Positions 48,655-60,715 of a stretch of DNA of 64,000 nt are shown piece after piece. Source of the DNA: Pezizomycotina sp. ARF18 (lineage: Eukaryota > Ascomycota); contig AZLU01000171.1 in the NCBI GenBank assembly GCA_002224055.1, positions 27,976 to 91,975 on the forward strand. Direction: 5' to 3'. The translations under genes and the position numbers were made by a program. Position 1 is the first letter of the stretch. Every line of letters begins with the position of its first letter. Under the pieces are notes generated by a model. It was not told the origin of the DNA. It did not search any database and saw only the letters and a program-made list of their open reading frames with translations.

Positions 48655-48850
48655 TGTGCTGCGGAGACGGCGGTAACGAGGTAAAACGACGCTACTGTTA
48701 CTGTGTATGGGGACGGAGGTGATAAACGGAGATAATGGATGGAGGTGACGGAGGTGACGCTGTCGCTGCTCGGAGGTGGCGTGGTAGGGACGGCACCGGC
48801 GGAGGTATACAGCGGCGGTGGGGGCCTTAGTTAGGGGTTAGGGTTAGGCC
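48655..48850 (+). repeat. G-rich GGAGGTGAC-type minisatellite ending in telomere-like repeats
   Basis: A G-rich plus-strand segment built from variants of GGAGGTG and GGTGACG, with (TG)n just before it at 48,645-48,657. It ends in TTAG-TTAGGGG-TTAGGG-TTAGG at about 48827-48848, close to the fungal telomere unit. The four G-runs could form a G-quadruplex. Confidence 0.7.
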
Positions 48851-48942
48851 GGCAGGCAGGGTAAATATTTTCTAAATTTCTAAAGGGTTCTGCAATACCC
48901 GCCCTTACAGCACAGAGATTATAGGGACTACGCTGTAAGTGT

Positions 48943-49052
48943 GTGGGACTAAACTATATTCCCGATGGATAAGTTATAATCCGGCTCAGGATTTAACCAT
49001 TATTATTATAAGCTTAGGCTAAAGAATTTGACTCGATGCGTGCACTTTCAGT
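48943..49052. repeat. Diverged duplicate of the tRNA-Pro 5' end and its upstream flank
   Basis: The text from ACTAAACTATATTCCC through GGATAAGTTATAATCCGGC to GCGTGCACTTTC parallels 47966-48064, which is ACTAAACTATGTTCCC, GGATAAGTTATAGTCCGGC and GCGTGCAATTTC. Only the first part of the tRNA gene is included, so this copy cannot make a tRNA. Confidence 0.75.
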
Positions 49053-49303
49053 GCACGATTCATAGCGAAGCCCCTCTTTGCTTATTATACGCCGCCATGC
49101 CTCTACGCTGTTTACCAGGATTATCAAACTCTCTTGCTTTCAAAAATTAGTTAAGGGCTTCAGGATATAAGTTTGACTCGAGCTATTAGGTTATAATAAT
49201 CGTGTACATTTTTAAATTCTTTATAAAAAAAATTAGAAATAATTTTCTCAAGTGGTGTTTAGCAATATTAAGCGGCTGGAATCAGGCAAACCTTAAATAC
49301 TTA

Positions 49304-49334
<31 letters not shown>

Positions 49335-49495
49335 GGAAAACCCAGACATCTTACACCGTCAATGATAGACCACAGGAAACCCTCGACAAATCGTATCATC
49401 TTTCATATCGTTCCCTATCACTGCTGCGAGCAATTATACCGTAGCGTGTTCTAATATCGTAACACGGCTATCTTTTTAAACTGGAAGAGAAACCT
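49053..49495. other. AT-rich gene-free stretch
   Basis: No gene recognised. A poly-A tract lies at 49311-49334. Confidence 0.5.
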
Positions 49496-50947
49496 ATGAA
49501 GGACCTACAAAAAGAAAGTCAAATTCAAATTCAGGGTCAACATCATTTACCGACTCCTGTGTCCGACTCCCAGACACCGTCAAGTCGTCGATCCTCGGCA
49601 ACTAATGATTCAAAGCTTCCTTTTCCGCTCCCAGCATTGGCATTGAGAGCTTACCCATCCCCTGTGCACACGTCGATGATGTCTGCGGGGTTATGAACCG
49701 GTACCGCTCTAGCCAGGTACATGAATCAAATCGGACATTTACATTCCAGCTTCGAGTTGACGTCCCGAATGTCCAAGGAACTGAAGAAAATTAATCTAAG
49801 AAGGACGAAAACGGAGATACTCTGTCCCGGTCCTCTTCTGATAATCAACATGCCTCCCATCCGCAATACACGATGTGGAACCGAGTTTCGCTCAAGCATT
49901 GGCCGAATACTGGAAATCATCGGAAAATACCCCTGAACCGATCCTCCGCCTACAAAGTTCTCAGGGGTCCTGTCAACCTCTACTCGATGGTTCGCTTCTC
50001 CAAGCAGATGCTGTCCTCATGCTAAAGCCCGTCGCTGGCACTCCGTCCGCCGAAGAGCAGACCGGCCTCACCGACGACAGTGTAGACACTACGTTAGATT
50101 CTAATTCACTCGCAAGCACCGTGTCGCTTTCGGATTCGTCCTTTCCGCTTTTAGTGATAGAGGTCAGCGCGTCGCAGGACCGTGAGGATGTGAAGAACAA
50201 AATCCGACGGTGGTTTGATGGGTCAGAAGGAAGGATCAAGGTTGGAATGGTCATAGATTTTAGCATGCGAAGCGGTGGCGAAGTAGATGCTCTTGACGTG
50301 AGTGCGACAGCAAAGGAAAGGATGCGGGTGTTGCCAAAGAAGGTGTATACCATGGCGTATCGGTCCCAGAAGGTTAACGGGGAATATATTGCGCTGCCCT
50401 CGGCAACCCCATCGTATATTCCCCTTCCACCCCTTTCACAACTCTACTACTCAATGGAGAATAATGTACTGACTTTTCTTTATCAGTGTTTTGATCCGCA
50501 TGTAACTTCACGCCTCTCCGAAATTGTCATTCCAGAAGGTACCCTCTTTGCCGGTCAGCCTGCTCCAGGAATCCCGGTGAGGCTTTTGCGAGACATACTA
50601 TGCATTGCTGCTATTCACCAGGTTCAAGTCAACAAAGTACACGTCGAAGCCGCTCGGCGAGAGAAACGACGCAAAGCCATTGAAGAAGCGGCTGCCACGC
50701 CGCGTTCGCAAGAGTGCCAGCTCTTCCCTCAACCACCAGTGCCTGAACAGAATCAAGTAGTGGAGATACCAGAGATTCGTTGACCACGCGAGCGTCGACC
50801 AGGCAAAAAGCTTCTCGAGACAGTGCAGCGGCGATTTCGTCAAGGAACCATAAATACGAGGAGGCCTTTGAGGAAGAGAGAATTAGAGCTGAAGAGGCCA
50901 TAGCCGAGAAGGAGCAAGCTCGAAAACACCAGCGAGGCATGGCATGA
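49496..50947 (+). CDS. Orphan protein with possible PD-(D/E)XK-like fold and C-terminal coiled coil
   Basis: The central 302 codons from 49875 to 50783 are uninterrupted, the longest open run in the window. Upstream, 49496-49696 encodes a Ser/Pro/Gln-rich start (MKDLQKESQIQIQGQHHLPT) in a different frame. Within the core, ADAVLMLKP and FPLLVIEVSASQDREDVKNK, followed by IRRWFDGSEGRIKVGMVIDF, resemble the beta-strand D ... hydrophobic-E-x-x arrangement of restriction-endonuclease-like folds, but the usual Lys is Ser, so activity is doubtful. After 50760 another frame continues RDSLTTRASTRQKASRDSAA to EEAFEEERIRAEEAIAEKEQ, a charged coiled coil ending at 50945-50947; this is probably the true C-terminus after a one-base error. 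Family not recognised; the fold call is tentative. Confidence 0.5.
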
Positions 50948-51146
50948 CATTGGGAACATATCAATCTTTTGTGTCACGGAAGGCTCCAGAACCTCGATAC
51001 AACCAACCACCCACCAATAACCTATCATGCTATAGCCTTTTCTTACATTTATTTGCAACAACCAGTTGCCAAATCTAATATTCAGTATCGAGCTTGTATG
51101 TCGTCACGATAGCTTGGATTAGCCATATACGATCGTCGTTAGTACT

Positions 51147-51608
51147 TTGTGTGACGTAGTACTATCGTGCCTAGAGGCCTCTTATCAACAAGCCATGTCA
51201 ACTACTGCATCGCCAGCTGCTGCTGCTGCGCCGCCAGTCGACATCGACATCGACGCGCTTGTACAATTGATAGCCGATGCTATGGGACGGTATGCCGCTA
51301 CCCTGCGCGCCGCCAACGACTGCAAGACCATCGTCAACGACTGCAAGATCGCCACCGTCGAACCCACCGCAGAGGACGTGGAACCACAGCCAAAATCAAC
51401 GGTTTGCGCCATCCCCAGCGTCAACATCATGGGTTCTGATCTTCCCACGATTACTCAAGGTCCTGCGGAGGTTGCCAAAGCTCCTGCTGGCATCAAGCTC
51501 TCCCACATGTGCGACACCGACAAGCAGTGCACCTGCAGGCGCATGTATGACGTCACCAATCGCTGCATCAACATCTACGACAACGGCAAGCACTCTGTCG
51601 TTCGATGA
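51147..51608 (+). CDS. Hypothetical 153-residue protein with Cys-rich C-terminus
   Basis: Intact frame MCDVVLSCLEASYQQAMSTT, then an Ala/Pro stretch, VDIDIDALVQLIADAMGRYA (amphipathic helix), two similar segments around NDCKTIVNDCKIATVEPTAE, and a Cys-rich end, HMCDTDKQCTCRRMYDVTNR with CINIYDNGK, before the stop at 51606-51608. A second methionine at 51195 would give a shorter product starting MSTTASPAAAAAPP. No signal peptide is evident. A competing plus-strand frame over the same DNA (51277-51708) is also open, so the coding frame is not proven. Not recognised. Confidence 0.35.
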   Translation: MCDVVLSCLEASYQQAMSTTASPAAAAAPPVDIDIDALVQLIADAMGRYAATLRAANDCKTIVNDCKIATVEPTAEDVEPQPKSTVCAIPSVNIMGSDLPTITQGPAEVAKAPAGIKLSHMCDTDKQCTCRRMYDVTNRCINIYDNGKHSVVR

Positions 51609-52140
51609 TCTGTGCATATTGACCTGCTTACAGGAAAGAAGGATGATGCCTCTTAGTGCAGACAATGACGGTCATGGACGGCCTGAAGGAGAGTGCAAGG
51701 CTTTCTGATATCTTCAAGCTCTTGCTCGAGAATCTGGGCATATTGGCCGTCGGAACACTGTACCTGAATTAGGACATGCGGAGAGGAATCCTCCCTATGT
51801 TCTTGCGGTAGTGGTCCAAGAGCTTGGTGATGAAGAGTAGACCGTTCTTGGGCGTGATAAGCTCAACTCGGTATTTCTCCTCCCTCGTTGGCCTCTGCCC
51901 ACTGGCAGAATGTCTATCGAAACATCCCCAGCCAGCCAAGGTCGCCAGGATTGAATCTTTGTACATATCAATGGATTCTCTTGCCAAGATGACTTCCCCA
52001 GAACCAGGGTAGGGTTTGAAAAAGAGCTCAGAAACTGCGGGTTATCTTATTCGGGCGAGAACACATTTAGTAAATTTTACAGTTCCCTTATATATCGTTC
52101 TTACTCTTATATAACATTCTCATAACTTATACAACAATCC
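51609..52140. other. Unassigned region with a possible minus-strand coding fragment
   Basis: The minus strand from 51987 to 51769 reads MARESIDMYKDSILATLAGW with GCFDRHSASGQRPTREEKYR and LLFITKLLDHYRKNIGRIPL, 72 codons of protein-like composition open also upstream of that start. No family is recognised and no splice structure is clear. Confidence 0.3.
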
Positions 52141-52259
52141 CCTTTTCCAAGACAACATGCCTTTAACAGGATTGCTTCTTCGCGTTCGATCCGCGGCAAG
52201 GCCCCTGTGGCGCTTTTTTTTTTTTTTCGACGTCTTGACGTCCTGGAGTCGTGATCTTG

Positions 52260-52268
52260 CGTCGTGGT

Positions 52269-52301
<33 letters not shown>

Positions 52302-52640
52302 AACTTTTGAATTTTTAGTATCACGACTTTTTTCATGGTTATTTTTTGGGTACGCCACAAGCAATCCCGCTTGTATATGCTCTCTATTGCAAGGTCTACA
52401 TAGGGAAAGGGGCATTGGATTGCTGTATTAAATCAATATCCTTTTTTGTCGTTGTTAAAACATGGTCTCATCGGGGTGTTTTTTTTTTTTTTTTTTAAAA
52501 AAAATTTTTTATTATTTTTTATTATTTTTTTTCTTTTAAAAATTTTTAGTATCACGACTTTTTTTAGGGTTTATTTCTTGGGTAATCAATCCACAGGCAA
52601 TCGCGCTTACACCTACTCGCTATTTTAAGCCCTACGTTAA
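52260..52640. repeat. Two diverged direct copies of a segment of about 110 bp
   Basis: Both copies begin with a long T run, then TTTTTAGTATCACGACTTTT, then a GGTTATTTTTTGGGTA / GGTTTATTTCTTGGGTA segment, then CAAGCAATCCCGCTT / CAGGCAATCGCGCTT and a TAxxCTCxCTATT stretch. Copy 1 spans about 52268-52395, copy 2 about 52480-52625. Spacing is about 230 bp. Confidence 0.8.
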
Positions 52641-52838
52641 GAAAAAGGGTATGATTCTGCTGTGTCAAGCTGCGTAGCTCGGGCGGTGTATATAGGTGGA
52701 TGAAAATACGGATATAGCATATTGTGTATACACGTATTATTACAGTAACGCTATTTATTAACATACATATTTTGCGCACTAGCAACGAATTTGCAATGAC
52801 AATAGTATAAAATATACATTGCTTAGCGCTGTTGCAGC

Positions 52839-54982
52839 CTAAAGGTATTCAATCGTCTTGAGATCCTTTGCGACCTTGAATGGTGCTTCCGTCCTCTTCC
52901 TGACCTCCTCTTCGGTAATGCCATCGGCCACTTCAACCAGCGTTAATCCTTCCGTCGGCGAGACATCGAAGACGGCGATTTCACTGATGATGCGAGATAC
53001 GCACATCTTGCCGGTGAGAGGGAATGTGCATTCTGCAGAGAAAAAGAAAAAAAAATTTTTTTCTTTGGGTTAGTTGTATGCGCGAATTATATAGCAAATG
53101 GACGATATATGTAATGGGGCACGAACGTTTTACAATCTTTGCTCCTCCTTTCTTGTCATTGTGTTCCATCAAGACAACCACCTTGTCAACCTGCACCCGA
53201 ATATATGTTAGTAAAGAGACCATGGAGATTCGCAGCTTTATTCTAGAAAACTTACGTTCACCAAATCCATAGCACCGCCCATTCCTTGATCTTGCCAGGA
53301 AGAGCCCAGTTGGCGAGATCTCCAAATTCGTTAACCTGCATGGCGCCGAGCATGGTCATGTTGATTTTTCCAGACTAATCATTCCGAAGGACTCTTCAGA
53401 GCCAAATGTGGAAGCGCCTTTAGCGAGGGTCACGGTCTCCTTTCCGGCGTTAATGAGATCCGGGTCTTCCTCGCCTTTCTTAGGGAAGGGACCGAGGCCG
53501 AGAATGCCGTTTTCGCTCTGAAGGCTATATTGAAGTAATGTTAATATTGAGATCCTACGTCACTTTATGATCTATTGACTTACGTGCAAGAATACTCTCT
53601 GGTAAGAAAGCCGGAGCCATATTTGGAAGCCCAATTCCTAGATTTGCAAACATACTGTATAACCGTTAGTATGAAACTATAAATAAAGAATACACAGCCA
53701 CTCACCCGTTCTGGAACTCTTTGGCAGCCCTCCTGACAATCTTCTCCCTCTTTTTGCCGCTTCGCCTGAGCCCATAGCTTCTTCCGCGGCTTCCTTAGGA
53801 TCCTTCGCGAAAGTGTATTTCTCGATCTCCTTTGGCGTGGTGCTCTGGATTACCCTCGCAACGTAGACGCCTGGCAAGTGTACGCTTCCGGGATCGATTT
53901 CACCGGGCTCGACGATATGCTCGGCTTCGACGATGGTCAGCTTGGCCGCCCGTCCCATCGCGCCGTTGAATTGTGCGCCGAGAGCCTGAACTGGGCGTTG
54001 CCCAGCTTGTCGGCTTTGTAAGCCTTGACGAAGGCGTAATCGCCTTTTATCGCCTCCTCCATGATGTAAGACCTGCCGTCGAACACCCTCACTTCTCTGG
54101 GCTCGGTAAATTGCGCCACGGTGCCGTCCTTATTGTACCGCAGAGGCAGCTCTCCAGTCTGGCGCCAGGTGCCGAAGCCGGCGGGCGTATAGAATGCCGG
54201 AATACCTGCGCCGGCGGCCCTGCACCGCTCAGCGAGGGTTCCCTGGGGCGTTAACTCCAGCTCTATCTCCCCCGATAGGTACATTTTCTCGAACGTCTTG
54301 TTCTCGCCGACGTACGATGCGATCATCTTGCGGATCTGACCCGAGGCGAGTAGCTTGCCAAGCCTTTACCGTCCGTTCCCGCATTGTTAGATACCGCCGT
54401 GAGGCCCTTAAGGTCTGGCCGCTTCTCGACGGCGTTTATCAGGGTATCCGCATTTCCAGACAGACCTACGAGGAATTTTATAAGACTCAGTAATTTCCTA
54501 TATATATCATGAGCAGAATCAGATTGAATTTTGTAATTGAGTCTACTTACCAAATCCACCCACCAATATCGTAGTATCCGGTTTTAGATCTTTGATTGCC
54601 TCTTCCGCGGAAGGAAAAACTATATCACGAAGAACAAGCAGATTATTTTAGCTATTTCATTCACCGTTCATCGAGCTATTCTATAAATAATATTCTGGAG
54701 AAGTAACTGTGTTACACTCAACGCACTCTTGTTGATTTCCATTCTTCTCGACGACGCAGAGAAGGATCTGACGAGGAATAGGTAATTCTATAAATGTTTC
54801 CACGTATAATTCAGCAATCACTAACTTTCTCGACCATGTTCCTCTTTCACATTTACCAAGATTCATCCTATCGATCGATCTCTTATTTATCGAAAGACAC
54901 TAATAACCCGAGGGGAACATACTTGTGAACGTGGCCTTAGACAGCCTCTGGCCGCGCCGAAAACTAACTTTTGAGACCACAT
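52839..54982 (-). CDS. Succinyl-CoA:3-ketoacid CoA transferase (SCOT/OXCT)
   Basis: Mitochondrial enzyme that moves CoA from succinyl-CoA to acetoacetate, or to related short-chain acids. From ATG at 54982: [20 protein letters not shown] (presequence), [33 protein letters not shown] with [113 protein letters not shown], then the second domain: [11 protein letters not shown]-like, [20 protein letters not shown] with the catalytic Glu, [78 protein letters not shown], and IEYL before the stop at 52839-52841. Both CoA-transferase domains are complete. Introns near 54870-54920, 54625-54715, 54460-54555, 53525-53580 and 53020-53120. Several frame jumps. Confidence 0.92.
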
Positions 54983-56138
54983 TTTCCGCTTTCACCACTT
55001 CCTCAATAACAACCTAAGATAAAGCCCCAGCGCACTTGCAATTGAATAACAATGATATACAGCTACTGAAGTAGGCGTCTATATTAATAGATTCTAGAGA
55101 AATATTTTTATAGAGTAAAAGCGCCCGAGGTGCGCTTTGAAGATCTGTAGTCTATCCGGAAGTTCAAAACAAATACACCTCGTAATCCAAAGACGTTCAA
55201 GAACTGTCAAAAGAGAGCGGACAATCAATGATCAAAATATAGTGGGGGAAGAAGATAGGCGTCCGCGCGGAATCGATAAACTTTAAGACCTTTTTTAAAG
55301 CTTAAGTAACTCCTACGGTACCCCACCATGGATTCCGTTCTCCGCGCCCGCCATTTTTACCATCGGCAGCTCGGCTATTCAAGGAGAGACAAAATCGAAG
55401 ACCTGGAAAAGGCCGGAAATATACCTATACCTCAGCATACCGCAAAAATAACTAGTAGTAGATGAAACAGTGCATGATCCATGATCCCTTGCCGTGACTA
55501 GAAGCCGGAAGATAGGTTTATTATTTTGTTTTTCGTTATCTAGTGTATTTATTGGTCATAAATTTTTGTATATGGTAGGAATACCACGAGAATACCGTTT
55601 TCTTGCTGCAATGTGAGATTGATACAAGGTTAATAGCTGAATATATTACAAAAAATATGAATTTAGTTACAAGTGGCGCGTTGACAAACACTTTTTGTCT
55701 ACTGCGATGTTTTGCGGTCGCTCCGATACATCCTATCATTACTGACTGCTGGTTCGCTTTTGATCTCGTATTCAAGGAATTGACATAATAGGGCGGCAGA
55801 GATGATGTGCCTCTGTAAGGATACATGTGAAGTTACAAAATAAAAAATAGACAATGGGGAAGAAAATGAGATAGGACCGCTTGAGAAAAATAAGAGGGTT
55901 GAGCCAATGTAATAGAACCCAGATAAAGCTCAATGCCGTTGAGACAAGACAATAAAACTTGCCAAAGGGTATGTGATTGACCGGAATGGTAGAACAGAAC
56001 AGGAAAAAAAAAAAAAAAAAAAAAAAAGGCTTTGATAATTGAAGCAAATATAAATATCAAGAATATATTGATTAAAGATATGGAAAAGAAAAGAAGAGAA
56101 GGGCGACAACAAACGCAAGCTGCGGGGATGTCGTGAGA
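54983..56138. other. Intergenic region between the CoA transferase and VPS4
   Basis: About 1.15 kb with the CoA-transferase promoter and VPS4 3' region. Poly-A at about 56005-56027. No gene recognised; short minus-strand ORFs are Phe-rich homopolymer products. Confidence 0.5.
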
Positions 56139-57815
<1,677 letters not shown>

Positions 57816-58455
57816 GATGATGAATAAAACACTCCCGATAGAAAGTCAGGGCAACAGCTGAAGTCGAACTTATAAAAGAAAGCCCTTCGGGGGACAGTTG
57901 CGAAGGAATATCGGGTTGGAAGGCTTTCTTAAATATACTCTCTCGGGGAAATGATAGGTACAGAAGGAATGGAGGATCAAGAGAGAGGGAAAAATGATGA
58001 GACCAATCCGTCACACGCAATACGGTTGTCTTGGCGCGGTGGAGCAATTCCACTCACTAAAGAACTTTCCCCACGCACAATTTGATTTTTTTAGGCGAAG
58101 CTCCAGAGCTATAAGCAATTCCATTCCGATTTCGAATATTCACTTTTCTCCGCTCCTCCCACACATCTGCGCCAAAGACAACGATTCCTGAAGAGCCTTA
58201 GAGCAGTGTCGTAAGTAAACATTCCTTTCCGTGCACTTCTAGAGCGCAAAAAGGCAAATTCCTTCTTTATCCCTTTTCTTTAGGAAGTGGTTCCTTGACT
58301 TTATTACAGAGTGGTAACTGGTGCTTGGAGAAGCTAATAAACATTTCCTATCTGCAAAGACGTCCAGCTCGAATAGTAGTTCGCTTTTTATCCACAGACG
58401 TTCTCGAGGTCCAATCGTTTATTTGAATCGTACAACAACAGAAAAAGCGACCAAC
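57816..58455. promoter_or_regulatory. Divergent promoter between VPS4 and prefoldin subunit 6
   Basis: Shared 640-bp upstream region of two divergent housekeeping genes. No TATA element or long homopolymer is evident; no extra gene recognised. Confidence 0.5.
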
Positions 58456-59042
58456 ATGGCAGATTCGGCAGGTGCATTACAGAATCTATCGGACGAATAC
58501 CAAACACTCCAGAAAGGTACACCCCTCCGAGATGTACAAACCTTTGCGATACCTTCCGAAATTTCCTCGCCTTCTGACCCAATACTTCTGCAGATCTGCA
58601 AAACGTAATAGAAGCACGCCAACGCTCGACTCGCAGCTGCAAGAGAACCTCGCCGTCCAGAAGGAATTTGCTTCCCTAGAGATGATGCGAATATCTATAA
58701 GCTCATTGGGCCGATACTAGTTAAGCAAGATAAGGGTGAAGCAAAATCGAATGTGGACAAGCGGCTAGAATATATCGAGAAGGAAATGTAACGTATTATG
58801 AGGCTTGTCTTTGGTTTACCTTCCCTTGATGAATCATAACGCTTACAGAGATACCGAACATGCAGAAAAAGGATGAGGGTCAGCTAGTTGAGACACAGGA
58901 AAAAGCGAAAAGAAAAAGCTAGAGGTAATCACCCCGTTATGGTCTATACGCGATAAGCATGTACTGACTTGTGTGTTATCCTTCGAAAGATTATAAGGCT
59001 ACAAATCAACTGCAGCAAGGTCAACAACCGCAAACATCGTAA
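58456..59042 (+). CDS. YKE2: Prefoldin subunit 6
   Basis: Beta-type subunit of the hexameric prefoldin chaperone that hands actin and tubulin to the CCT chaperonin in the cytosol. Exon 1 starts at ATG 58456 ([20 protein letters not shown]); after an intron (about 58518-58595) come [51 protein letters not shown] and [14 protein letters not shown], the highly conserved hairpin of the family. After a further intron (about 58790-58848) come coiled-coil residues, and after a last intron [12 protein letters not shown] before the stop at 59040-59042. Frame jumps occur around 58618 and 58683. Small size and the motif order agree with prefoldin 6. Confidence 0.85.
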
Positions 59043-59246
59043 AATATGGTCAATCTCTAGCGAGTTGGGAGGAGAGGAGCAGCAAAGGTCCACATCAGAT
59101 ACCATAATACCTAATCGCAAAACTTCTAGGTTATTGAAAGATGAAATTAAATAATAAACTATCAACGACACAGAATCCGCAGCCATGCGCCTATATTTAA
59201 GTCTATATTACAGAATAGGCAACCATCAATTGTATTATATTATAAA

Positions 59247-60472
59247 CTATTCTTTCTTTTTCTCCTTTTTCAGACGTTTTTGTTCTTTCCGCGCCTTGCG
59301 CTCTCCGGCGTTCGCCTCGTGTCGTTTGTTTTCTGCCTCTTTCTATAGGTCTCCGGTTCAGAAATTTTGTGGCTTTTCCGAAGCTCCGTCAACACTTTCT
59401 TTATCGTGATGGCGATCATGGCGACGGTGGTGGGAGAATGCTTCGGTTTTTCCTTCTCGACGACCGATGGGTTTTCCTCATCATCGCTCGCAGCTGCTTT
59501 CCGTTGGAATGAGGTTTGTAACGATTTCGTTCTCGCGCATCGTCATCGTCTCCAACCCGTAGCCCTCTTCATCTAACACTGCATCATTGCCCCACCCGGA
59601 AGGCTGGAACTCATCCTGAGCCTGGAGGCTGCGGACGCATTGTTACGCCGGACGTCTATTAGTACGTGTAGCGATATCTTATCCAGCGGAGGCGTCTCAG
59701 ATATCGTAAACTGTGCGGATATTTTATGGCGGCCTAGTGGAATAAACGGTAACGGTAAGCAGTCCATCGGCAAGAAGTTAGTTTGAGGGACGGGACCGTT
59801 TGCCTCGTACTCGAACGTAGCAGTTGTGATCTCCATCCGGAAGCAGAATATTTAAGGTCGGTGCGTCTTCCTCCTCCTTACGCACCGTATACGACCTTCG
59901 GCCTTCTCCAGCGTTGCTTTGAATAAGACGACATCCATCTGGCCCGGGCTGGAGTGGCAGGCTGGCCGTGGCGACGTCACTTATACTGGTAGTTGAAGGG
60001 GCGGTGAATATGAAGAGCTTCTTATTTTCGAGATTTCCGGCGAGAATGGGTTGCGCGGACAATTTGACATTAACCTAAACCTTGCGGAGGTTCGTAGCTA
60101 TTCAAAGTGTTAATAACATGTTGTTAGCACATAAAGAAAAGTTTTTTGGCACGGCGATACTCGGCGCGTAAGATTTCCAGAATCGTAATCAAACTTGGCC
60201 TTCTTCGTTCTAATGCCGGAACATGCTCGCTCTCGCCTGTATTAATTGCGACGAGGTGCTTTGCTGTGTCTCTTGCGGAGAGAATCAGACTCCCTTCCTG
60301 ATCGGAGTTTGTGACGAATTCGCTGGATAAAGGCGCTTTGCATTCTTCGAGCAGCAGAATCGATCTTCTTTATCTTCTTTTTGGGGGTTTTGAGCTCTTT
60401 TTCGAGGAGGTTTCTGAGGGCATTGTTCCAGGATCGCCGTGCGTAGTGGGTGGGACTTTGAAGTTTGGTTTG

Positions 60473-60508
<36 letters not shown>

Positions 60509-60608
60509 TAAAGGTCACCAGAGACCAATTTGATTGTCGGCTAAAAATATTTCCCTGAGACTCCGTTTGGTGAGGCTCTTTACGAATGCCTGTTTTTTCC
60601 CTTGGCAT
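59247..60608 (-). CDS. RPA34: Probable RNA polymerase I subunit A34-like protein
   Basis: A34 pairs with A49 as the TFIIF-like module of RNA polymerase I in the nucleolus. An upstream part with Lys/Ser-rich sequence (SKKSSKPPKRR) is followed by an intron acceptor near 60105, then SYEPPQGF, VNVKLSAQPILAGNLENKKL, FIFTAPSTTSISDVATASLP, SYTVRKEEEDAPTLNILLPD, the FTISETPPLDKIS segment, FQPSGWG, and a Lys/Glu-rich tail ending EQKRLKKEKKKE at the stop 59247-59249. The sequence PP-GF, Phe-x-AP-x-x-x-x-I-x-D-V, a beta segment ending LLP, F-x-V/I-SET, then P-x-G and a lysine tail parallels yeast Rpa34. The start is uncertain; the ATG at 60608 precedes a 31-nt T run that may lie in an intron. Confidence 0.5.
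60474..60504. repeat. 31-nt poly-A tract
   Basis: Uninterrupted A run (T on the RPA34-like strand) in a probable 5' intron of that gene. Confidence 0.9.
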
Positions 60609-60715
60609 TGAATTTTTGGCGACAATTGGAGAGGTCTTTGTTCTTTACCTCCTCGCACTCTATCCTTCTCTTTCTCCAAAAGCCCTTTCGATATGCCTAA
60701 GAGACTCAGCTGGCG

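Noticed and set aside
46130-49400. Repeat-induced point mutation (RIP) as the cause of the AT-rich region
   Set aside because: The AT richness fits, but there is no aligned pair of long repeats showing C-to-T changes, and the tRNA gene and G-rich minisatellite in it are intact.
59247-60608. Reading the Lys-rich minus-strand frames at 60,285-60,608 as a separate small basic protein
   Set aside because: The frame crosses a 31-nt T run that would give a poly-Phe insert; it fits better as intron and N-terminal exon of the RPA34-like gene.
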